Positions 16,336-23,496 of a DNA stretch of 64,000 bases are shown here, piece by piece; the first letter of the stretch is position 1, and each line of letters starts with the position of its first letter. A model generated the notes under the pieces. That model made no database searches and had not been told where the DNA came from. It was given only the letters and a program-made list of their open reading frames with translations. The DNA is from an uncultured Bacillota bacterium. GTDB taxonomy: Bacteria; Bacillota_I; Bacilli_A; RFN20; CAG-826. The stretch spans positions 352,919-416,918 of the forward strand of contig OX437086.1 in the NCBI GenBank assembly GCA_949299565.1, read 5' to 3'. The translations under genes were made by a program, and so were the position numbers.

Positions 16336-18024
16336 ATGCTTAAAAACAGCGAAATCAAACGTGAAAAATTAGCGTTAGAAATTCCGACTTTAGTCAAAGA
16401 GAAGTTAAGCGGCAAACTGTTTTATGCTAAGACGTTCGGCTGTCAAGCAAACGTTCGCGACGAGGAAACGCTTGATGGTCTTTTGTTGATGGCAGGTCTT
16501 AAAAAAACCGATGATCCGCGAAAGGCTGATTTAGCGCTTATCAACACTTGCGCTGTCCGCGAAAATGCTGAAGAAAAAATTTATGGAGAAATCGGCTCTT
16601 TTAAGGAGAATTGGGAGAAAAATCGCGATTTCATTTTGATAGTTTCTGGTTGTGTCGTCCAAGAAGAAGGGATTCCGGCTAAACTTTTAAAAAGTTATCC
16701 ATGGCTTTCTCTTTGTTTAGGAACGCACGAGGTGCCGTATTTATTAAAGCATCTTGAGGATTATTTAAAGAGAAAAAAGCCGGTTGTCGCAACGCCTTCC
16801 GTCTCTGGTCTCATTGTTGAGGATTTGCCGTCCCTTCGTTATTCTTCTTTTCAAGCATTCGTCAACATTTCCTATGGATGTGATAAATTCTGCACATATT
16901 GCATCGTCCCTTATCTTCGCGGGCGTGAACGCAGTCGGATGATGGATGATGTTTTGCGCGAATGCCAAAATTTAAAAGAGGAAGGTTTTCTTGAAGTTAC
17001 GCTTCTTGGACAAAACGTTGACGCTTATGGATTGGATTTTAAAGATCCCGCGATTAATTTTGCAGTGCTTCTTAAAAAAGTCGCAGAACTTGGAATTCCG
17101 CGTGTCCGTTTTTTGACTTCTTATCCTTCGCAGCTGAGTGATGAGACAATCGAAGTGATGGCTACTCATAAAAACATCATTCCTTGGCTCCATTTACCAG
17201 TTCAATCCGGCAGCACCTCTTGCCTTAAAAGAATGGGAAGACGTTACACACGCGAAGAGTATCTGGAACTTGTTCAAAAATTAAAAAACAAAATCCCCGA
17301 TTTAGCTATTACGACCGATATCATCGTTGGTTTTCCCGGCGAAACGGAAGAGGAATTTTCTGAGACGCTTTCTTTAGTCGATGAAGTTAAATTCAGCAGC
17401 GCTTTCACCTTTATATATAGTCCTCGCAAAGGGACGCCCGCAGCGAAATGGGAGCAAGTTCCTTCTCCAATTACGCGGGAACGCTTCTCGCGCTTGAAGG
17501 AAGTGGTTGAGAAAGCAACATCTTTCCATAGCGATTCTCTTCTCGGGACTGTTCAAGATGTTTTAGTTGAAGGAATCGCTAAAAAAGGAAGCGGAATGCT
17601 TGTCGGCCATACCGCAAACGGAAAACCAGTCAATTTCATGGGGCCTGAATATCTCATCGGGACAATCGCGCCGGTGAAAATCAACGAATCTCACGTTTAT
17701 TCTCTTTTGGGTGTTTTAAATGAAGATCCGTTAATCATCAAAGCGAAAAAAAGCGCCTATCTTCTCTCGCTTGATCCCCTGTTAAAAGAGCGGATTAACG
17801 ACGAGAAGAAAATAGAAAATTCATCTTTGAAAAAGAAGTTCCTTGAATTAAAAAAATATAAAGAAACAATGCTTGCATCGCCGAACGATCAAGGTTTGAA
17901 GGACGATTATTATCGTTTAATTAGAGAAATTGAAGAAGACCCGCTTTTTAAAAATCGAAATGCCAAATTAGATATGGCTGAGGATGAAATTTCCTTAATC
18001 AGCGAGCTTTTCAAAGATTTATGA
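16336..18024 (+). CDS. miaB: MiaB tRNA methylthiotransferase with a C-terminal RicA/YmcA-like domain
   Basis: MiaB is a radical-SAM [4Fe-4S] enzyme that turns i6A37 of tRNA into ms2i6A. The first ~460 residues are a complete MiaB: the N-terminal cluster Cys in FGCQANVRDEE, NTCAVRE and VSGCVVQE; the radical-SAM motif CDKFCTYCIVPYLRGRERSR; and a TRAM domain ending near residue 455. A further ~100 residues (about 463-562) are helical and contain LKDDYYRLIREIEEDPLFKN, which resembles the YlbF/YmcA family (B. subtilis RicA: EALK...I..L..ELEEIP.I..F). In B. subtilis ymcA is a separate gene directly after miaB (ymcB). The tail has no Cys, unlike RicA. It overlaps miaA by 4 bp. Confidence 0.92.
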   Translation: MLKNSEIKREKLALEIPTLVKEKLSGKLFYAKTFGCQANVRDEETLDGLLLMAGLKKTDDPRKADLALINTCAVRENAEEKIYGEIGSFKENWEKNRDFILIVSGCVVQEEGIPAKLLKSYPWLSLCLGTHEVPYLLKHLEDYLKRKKPVVATPSVSGLIVEDLPSLRYSSFQAFVNISYGCDKFCTYCIVPYLRGRERSRMMDDVLRECQNLKEEGFLEVTLLGQNVDAYGLDFKDPAINFAVLLKKVAELGIPRVRFLTSYPSQLSDETIEVMATHKNIIPWLHLPVQSGSTSCLKRMGRRYTREEYLELVQKLKNKIPDLAITTDIIVGFPGETEEEFSETLSLVDEVKFSSAFTFIYSPRKGTPAAKWEQVPSPITRERFSRLKEVVEKATSFHSDSLLGTVQDVLVEGIAKKGSGMLVGHTANGKPVNFMGPEYLIGTIAPVKINESHVYSLLGVLNEDPLIIKAKKSAYLLSLDPLLKERINDEKKIENSSLKKKFLELKKYKETMLASPNDQGLKDDYYRLIREIEEDPLFKNRNAKLDMAEDEISLISELFKDL

Positions 18025-18902
18025 GAAAAGCAATCGTCGTTTTGTCTGGGCCGACTGCAAGCGGGAAAAGTGCTTTAGCAGACTCTTTATTGACGGAATA
18101 TCCATTCTCTTTATTGAACGGAGATGCCTTTCAAGTCTATAAGGAGATCGGGCGCATCACATCGATGCCGACGAATCTAGAGGGCAGTTTTCTCTACAAT
18201 TTTTTGTCACCAGATACGCCTTTTTCAATCGCGGACTATCAGTGTTTAGGAAGAAAGAGTCTTCATGAAATTTGGGAGCAAGGGCGAATTCCTTTAGTCG
18301 TTGGCGGCAGTGGTCTTTATTTGCGAAGCCTTCTTTTTGATTATGATTTTCAATCAGAACATAAAATTGACATAAGCGATCTTGAAAAATTGGACAACGC
18401 AGAACTCTATCGGCGATTACGAGAAATTGACCCGGAAGATGCAAAGAAAATCCACCCAAACAATCGTGTGCGAGTTCTTCGTGCCCTGACGATATTTCGT
18501 GAAAGAGGCATCAATAAAAGCGAAATCCTCAAACTTCAAAAACAAGATTTCCTTTATCCGACTCTCTTTCTCTTTTTAGATATTGATCACGAACTTCTGA
18601 AAAAGAGAATTCAGGAACGCACCAATCTTATTTTTGAGGAGAATTTTTTAAATGCATTTAAGAATATTTATGAGCGATATCCTCAAAACAGTCCCGCTTT
18701 CCGAGCGATCGGAATCAAAGAATTAAAGGAATATTACGAAGGAATTATTTCGCTTGATCAATTGAAAGATCTCATCAACATTCATACTAATCAATACGTC
18801 AAGCGGCAAAGAACTTTCTTCCGTCATCAGTTCCCGCATCTTATAACTGTTCATGACTTACCGGAGATAAAAGAAAAAATTGATGAATTTTTCCTTGAAT
18901 AG
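18021..18902 (+). CDS. miaA: tRNA dimethylallyltransferase MiaA
   Basis: MiaA transfers the dimethylallyl group to A37 of UNN-reading tRNAs, making the substrate of MiaB. The 293-residue protein has the P-loop LSGPTASGKSALADSLL (about residues 7-23), the NGDAFQVYKEI segment (the DSxQVY position, here with Ala), GGSGLYLRSLLF (about 95-106), and the FRAIGIKELKEY motif. The ATG overlaps the miaB stop (ATGA), so both enzymes of the ms2i6A pathway are translated together. Confidence 0.96.
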   Translation: MRKAIVVLSGPTASGKSALADSLLTEYPFSLLNGDAFQVYKEIGRITSMPTNLEGSFLYNFLSPDTPFSIADYQCLGRKSLHEIWEQGRIPLVVGGSGLYLRSLLFDYDFQSEHKIDISDLEKLDNAELYRRLREIDPEDAKKIHPNNRVRVLRALTIFRERGINKSEILKLQKQDFLYPTLFLFLDIDHELLKKRIQERTNLIFEENFLNAFKNIYERYPQNSPAFRAIGIKELKEYYEGIISLDQLKDLINIHTNQYVKRQRTFFRHQFPHLITVHDLPEIKEKIDEFFLE

Positions 18903-18940
18903 ACTTTCTCTTTTAGTGAGAAAGCGTGCAAAATAAACAA

Positions 18941-19639
18941 ATGGAATCTTTTTTAACGCGAACTGAACAACTATTTGGGGCGGACACTATAAATCTTTTT
19001 AAAAACAAAAGAATTGCGATTATCGGTTTGGGCGGCGTCGGCGGAACTTGTTTAGAAGCTCTTGCTCGAACTGGTTTTCAAAACTTCTTTTTGATGGACG
19101 GAGACGTAGTGCAAGAGAGCAATTTAAACCGCCAAATTCTTTATACACGGGAAGATTTAGGAATAAAAAAGGTGGATGCTGCCACTAAGCATTTGCGCCT
19201 CATCAATAAAGAAATAGAAATATCTTCAGCCGGAGAGTTTTTGAACAAAGAGAATGCGGATAAATATTTATCTGACGATTTTGACTTTATTGTCGATGCA
19301 ATTGATGACTTGGAAGGCAAATTAATTTTAGTAGGTATAAGCGAAAATCGACGGATTCCTTTAATCTCTTCTCTCGGCATGGGCAATCGTTATGATTTGC
19401 GGCAACTAGAAATTACGACTTTAGATAAAACGACAATAGACCCTTTGGCCAAGAAGTTTCGGCATCTTTTGCGCATTAACAATTTTGATTTAAAGAAGGT
19501 TAATGTCGTTTATTCAAAAGAAATGCCTCTTAAAAAAACACCAATTTCTTCTTATATGCTGGTTCCTTCTACTGCAGGGCTTTTTTTGGCGTATCATATT
19601 ATCTTGTCATTAATGAAAGGAGCCGTGAAAAATGATTAA
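18941..19639 (+). CDS. tcdA: tRNA threonylcarbamoyladenosine dehydratase-like E1 protein (TcdA/CsdL)
   Basis: TcdA cyclises t6A37 of tRNA to ct6A using ATP. The 232-residue protein has the E1-like nucleotide motif AIIGLGGVGGTCLEALARTG and the substrate/ATP residues DGDVVQESNLNRQILY typical of ThiF/MoeB/TcdA proteins. DAIDDLEGKL contains the conserved VDAIDD element. The cysteine pairs of MoeB/ThiF zinc sites are absent, which favours TcdA. Next to miaB-miaA it extends a tRNA-A37 modification cluster. The start is uncertain: GTG 18926 is also in frame and neither has a clear Shine-Dalgarno; CAAAAT lies 6 nt before the ATG. Confidence 0.85.
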   Translation: MESFLTRTEQLFGADTINLFKNKRIAIIGLGGVGGTCLEALARTGFQNFFLMDGDVVQESNLNRQILYTREDLGIKKVDAATKHLRLINKEIEISSAGEFLNKENADKYLSDDFDFIVDAIDDLEGKLILVGISENRRIPLISSLGMGNRYDLRQLEITTLDKTTIDPLAKKFRHLLRINNFDLKKVNVVYSKEMPLKKTPISSYMLVPSTAGLFLAYHIILSLMKGAVKND

Positions 19640-21248
19640 AGACATTTTTTCTGTTGGAGAGGAAATCGGGATTCCTCATGAGGCTCTGATACCTTATGGG
19701 CGCGATATCGCAAAAATTTCCCGTAATTTTCAAGAAAGTTTAAAAGATAAGCCTTATGGGAAGCTCGTTTTGGTCACGGCGATTACTCCGACTAAAGCCG
19801 GAGAAGGAAAAACGACGACCTCTATTGCTTTATCAGAGGGACTTGGACGCTTGAAACAAAAGGCGTTGCTCTGTTTAAGAGAACCGGCTTTAGGTCCTGT
19901 TTTCGGTTTGAAAGGCGGAGCGACTGGCGGCGGCTTGGCGTCAATTTATCCTTCTGAAGAAATAAATTTGCATTTTACGGGCGACATCCACGCTTTAACA
20001 AGCGTTGTTGATTTGATTTCAGCAGTCATCGACAATGAAATTTATCGAAATTCAGAACTAAATATCGACCCAGACAAAGTGATTTTAAAACGTGTTTTAG
20101 ACGTTAATGACCGGGCTTTGCGTGAAGTTGAAGTTGCAAGAGGAACAAAAGACGGCCCAGCCCATAATTCAGGTTTTGAAATTACGGTTGCGAGCGAGCC
20201 GATGGCGCTTCTATGTTTAGCAGAATCCGCGGATGACCTTTTAAAGAGGATCGGAGCGATGGTAGTTGCCTATACGCGCGATGATCGTCCCATTACCGTC
20301 AAAGATTTAAAACTCACACATGCTTGCATGCGACTTTTAAAGCACGCTTTAGAAGTAAACTTAGTTCAGACTTTAGAGGGAAACCCGGTTTTAGTTCATG
20401 GCGGGCCTTTCGCTAATATCGCCCACGGGTGTAATTCTTTATTGGCGACGGAGATGGCTCTTCGCTTAGCGCCTATCACGATCACTGAAGCTGGTTTTGG
20501 AAGCGATTTGGGAGCTGAGAAGTTTTTGGATATTGTTGCGCCGCTCGGGAAACTACATCCAGATTTAGTGGTCTTAGTTGCCACAATCCGTGCCTTGAAA
20601 CTTCATGGCGGTGTCCCGTTTTCTGATTTAAGCATTCCGAATACCGAGGCTTTGAAAAGAGGCCTTACAAATTTAGAAGTTCATTATGAGAATATGTCTA
20701 AATACTCTTTGCCGGTGATTTTGAACCTCAACCTCTTTGCAAGCGACAGCGAAGAAGAAATTCAAGTCATGAAAGAATGGGCTAACGCGCATCATCTAGA
20801 AATGGCAGTCACTGATAGTTTTAGAAAGGGCGGAGAAGGCGCGCTTGAACTTGCGAATTTAGTTTTAAAAAATCTAAAAGAGAAGGAGTCTCATTTCAAA
20901 CCGCTTTTTGAAAATGAATTAGGCATTCGTAAACGTTTAGAAATTTTGTCGCGTGAAATTTATCGGGCGGATGGAGTTATATATAGCGAGAAAGCTGAAG
21001 AACAATTGAAGGAAATCGAAGAAAGCGGAGCCAACCATTATTCTTTATGCGTTGCCAAAACTCCAGCATCTTTAAGCGATGATCCGAAGCTTTTAGGAGT
21101 GCCAAAAAATCATTATCTTCATGTTCGTGAATTTATTGTGAAACATGGTGCGCGTTTTGTGGTTCCTTTATCCGGAAATATCGTCACGATGCCCGGCTTA
21201 CCGAAAATTCCGATGGCTAAGAAGATGGAGGATGAACCATGGGAGTGA
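19632..21248 (+). CDS. fhs: formate-tetrahydrofolate ligase
   Basis: Fhs makes 10-formyl-THF from formate, ATP and THF, feeding purine and formyl-Met synthesis in anaerobes. The 538-residue protein is slightly short of the usual ~556. It has the P-loop-like TPTKAGEGKTTTSIALSEGL (about residues 56-75), FGLKGGATGGGLAS, and the THF-site region EAGFGSDLGAEKFLDI. The ATG, preceded by AAAGGAG, overlaps tcdA by 8 bp, and the stop overlaps the DUF951 gene by 10 bp. Confidence 0.97.
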   Translation: MIKDIFSVGEEIGIPHEALIPYGRDIAKISRNFQESLKDKPYGKLVLVTAITPTKAGEGKTTTSIALSEGLGRLKQKALLCLREPALGPVFGLKGGATGGGLASIYPSEEINLHFTGDIHALTSVVDLISAVIDNEIYRNSELNIDPDKVILKRVLDVNDRALREVEVARGTKDGPAHNSGFEITVASEPMALLCLAESADDLLKRIGAMVVAYTRDDRPITVKDLKLTHACMRLLKHALEVNLVQTLEGNPVLVHGGPFANIAHGCNSLLATEMALRLAPITITEAGFGSDLGAEKFLDIVAPLGKLHPDLVVLVATIRALKLHGGVPFSDLSIPNTEALKRGLTNLEVHYENMSKYSLPVILNLNLFASDSEEEIQVMKEWANAHHLEMAVTDSFRKGGEGALELANLVLKNLKEKESHFKPLFENELGIRKRLEILSREIYRADGVIYSEKAEEQLKEIEESGANHYSLCVAKTPASLSDDPKLLGVPKNHYLHVREFIVKHGARFVVPLSGNIVTMPGLPKIPMAKKMEDEPWE

Positions 21249-21451
21249 TCGAATACGCTTTATATGACGAAGTCGAAATGAAAAAACCGCACCCATGCGG
21301 AAGTAAAAATCATCTTTTTCAAATAGTTCGTGTCGGAGCGGACATCAAAATCCGTTGTCTAGCTTGCAAGAATATCATCATGATGGATCGCGGACATTTT
21401 AACGAGAGCATCAAACGCGTTATTTCACATCATCTAGAAGAAATAAAATAA
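21239..21451 (+). CDS. DUF951 (YyzM-like) small protein
   Basis: This 70-residue protein matches the DUF951 family, often encoded near ychF in Bacillota. The start EYALYDEVEMKKPHPCGS and the middle VGADIKIRCLACKNIIMMDR contain three Cys; the CxxC in IRCLACKN and the Cys of HPCGS could bind a metal, but this is inference. It overlaps fhs by 10 bp. ychF lies 5 kb downstream here, so the usual neighbourhood appears split by the ABC exporter genes. Function unknown. Confidence 0.88.
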   Translation: MGVIEYALYDEVEMKKPHPCGSKNHLFQIVRVGADIKIRCLACKNIIMMDRGHFNESIKRVISHHLEEIK

Positions 21452-21496
21452 AGGGCATAAGCGTGTTTTTCTCTCTAATTAAGAAGGGGAGAAAAC

Positions 21497-22171
21497 GTGT
21501 TAAAAGCCTTCAATTTGACGAAAAAATATAAGGATGGATCGCGCGACATTTATGCTTTAAAGAATTTTTCTTATACTTTTCCGAAGCGTGGGATGGTCGC
21601 GGTTCTTGGCGCCTCAGGATCAGGAAAAAGCACATTATTAAATTTATTGTCATTAAATGAAAAGCCGAGCGAGGGTACCATATTTTATAATGGCGTTCCT
21701 TTAAATGAACTGAAAGAGAAGGAAATCGACGAATATCATAATTTAAAGACCGGTTTTCTCTATCAAAAGTTTCATCTTTTAGAGAACGAGAATGTTTTTC
21801 ATAACATCGCCTTGCCGTCTCTTATCGCCGGTAATTCTTATTTTGAAACTGAAAAGAAGGTTAAAAGACTTTTGGAAGAGGTGCAGTTAAAAAATAAAGA
21901 ACGGCAAGTAGTAAGAACTCTTTCAGGGGGCGAGAAGCAGCGTGTAGCTTTTTTAAGGGCGATTATCAATCATCCGCGCGTTCTTTTTTCTGATGAACCT
22001 ACTGGATCTCTCGATCAGAAAAACGGACAGATAATCTTCTCTTATCTTCGAAAAATAAGCCAAAAAATACTCGTGATTTTCGTGACTCACGATCAAAAGA
22101 ATGCCTCTACGTATGGCGATGCCTTGCTATATCTCCAAAACGGGAAGCTAGAAAAGGTCATGCAAAAGTGA
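21497..22171 (+). CDS. ABC transporter ATP-binding protein (MacB/LolD type)
   Basis: This 224-residue ATPase has Walker A GASGSGKSTLLNLL (about residues 37-50), signature LSGGEKQRVAFLRAI (about 139-153), Walker B VLFSDEPTGSLD and the switch His in VTHDQ. The SDEPTGSLD form and short length fit the LolD/MacB/BceA branch that drives mechanotransmission permeases. It starts at GTG 21497 after AGGGGAG. It overlaps the next gene by 4 bp, pairing it with that FtsX-like permease. Substrate unknown; family members export peptides or lipoproteins, or confer peptide-antibiotic resistance. Confidence 0.93.
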   Translation: MLKAFNLTKKYKDGSRDIYALKNFSYTFPKRGMVAVLGASGSGKSTLLNLLSLNEKPSEGTIFYNGVPLNELKEKEIDEYHNLKTGFLYQKFHLLENENVFHNIALPSLIAGNSYFETEKKVKRLLEEVQLKNKERQVVRTLSGGEKQRVAFLRAIINHPRVLFSDEPTGSLDQKNGQIIFSYLRKISQKILVIFVTHDQKNASTYGDALLYLQNGKLEKVMQK

Positions 22172-23496
22172 AAAAAGAAAAAAGTTGGGTCGCTTATTAT
22201 AGAAGAAGAGGAAAACGTTCGCTTTCATCCTTCTTAACTTTTTTAACTTCTTTTTTCACGATTCTTTTCTTCCTTTTGGGCTTTGGCTTTTTGTATTCAA
22301 GTCAAAATCTTGAAAGCGAGGCATGGAAAAATCTCACGAACTTCCGCGTAGAAATCACCGAACAAGAAACGATAAGAAGCGATGAATCTCCGCTTGTGCT
22401 CATTAAAAATCAACGTCCAAATCTCGAAGAAGTAAGGAATTTTTTAGCATCAGTAGCTGAAGTTGACGTCGCTTTGAATTTTACATATTTTTTACCGCAT
22501 GATGTGACGATAAAAGGAGAGGAGATTGTCGATTACGAACTCTTGATGTTCCCTCATTTAGAGAAGGTGATTAATCTTAGCCAATGTCAGGTTTTAAAGA
22601 GAAGCACATCTTTTCACGCTTGGGACGGAGTCTATCTCAATGACTGCTTTCTCAGGCTTTACCCGCATTTAGAAATCGGTCAATGTCTAGATTTTGAATA
22701 TGATGTTGAATTTGAATATGAGGGGCGAATTAGAAAAGTTGAATTATCTTTCTCGCTTTTGATTGAGGGAATCATTGAAGAATTTTCTTTTCTTAATAGT
22801 CCTCGTATTTATGGTGAATATGATTTCTTTTCATCGCTTCTTAAAGAAAGCTTTATTCCTTTTGATGAAGATGAAAATTCTAAGACAACAACGCTTTATG
22901 ATTTTCTTTTAGAAAGCGAAGGAGACAATCCCGTTACCAGTTATAATCTTTGGCTTTTTCCCGATGAAAAAGAAGAGGTTATGCGAATTAAAGAATTAGA
23001 GACTTCTAATTACGCTTTGAGTTCAGAAGGCTGGGAAAAAACGGAAAGTTGCCTCTCTCTTTTAACCGGATTCCAGATTTTTATTTTTCCTTTCCTTCTT
23101 GCTTCTTTTCTTGTGGCGGCTTTTCTCATTTATTCTTTAGCGGCCAGTTATTTTTATCGCGAGAAGAAAGAAAGCGCGATTTTGAGAAGTTTAGGCGCGA
23201 AGAAAAGCTCGCTGTATTTTTTCTATCTTCAGAGAGTTTTCATCCTTTCTTTATCGGCAGCGATCATGGCTCTATTTTGTTCTTATCCATTGTCGCTTCT
23301 TTTTTCTTCCTTGTTGTTCCAAGAATTTCAAATTCATAATTTAGCAACGATTCCTTATTTATCCGCTTTCAACATTCCGTTTTTCCCGATAATTGGCGCG
23401 CTTCTTCTTTCGATCATTTTAAATCTTGGAGGCTATGGCATTCCTCTTTTCTTTTCGCTTAGAAATTCATTGCAAAGGGAACTTCAAGATGAATAA
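22168..23496 (+). CDS. FtsX/MacB-type ABC permease
   Basis: This 442-residue protein has one membrane helix near the N-terminus (about residues 23-45), a ~250-residue extracellular region, and three helices at the C-terminus (about 300-325, 350-380, 400-430), the MacB/FtsX topology. A cytoplasmic EKKESAILRSLGAKKSSLYF segment between the last helices is the typical FtsX coupling helix. It starts at GTG within the end of the ATPase gene and ends 8 bp inside the following fused ABC gene, so all three are co-translated. The extracellular part is not recognised. Confidence 0.88.
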   Translation: MKKEKSWVAYYRRRGKRSLSSFLTFLTSFFTILFFLLGFGFLYSSQNLESEAWKNLTNFRVEITEQETIRSDESPLVLIKNQRPNLEEVRNFLASVAEVDVALNFTYFLPHDVTIKGEEIVDYELLMFPHLEKVINLSQCQVLKRSTSFHAWDGVYLNDCFLRLYPHLEIGQCLDFEYDVEFEYEGRIRKVELSFSLLIEGIIEEFSFLNSPRIYGEYDFFSSLLKESFIPFDEDENSKTTTLYDFLLESEGDNPVTSYNLWLFPDEKEEVMRIKELETSNYALSSEGWEKTESCLSLLTGFQIFIFPFLLASFLVAAFLIYSLAASYFYREKKESAILRSLGAKKSSLYFFYLQRVFILSLSAAIMALFCSYPLSLLFSSLLFQEFQIHNLATIPYLSAFNIPFFPIIGALLLSIILNLGGYGIPLFFSLRNSLQRELQDE

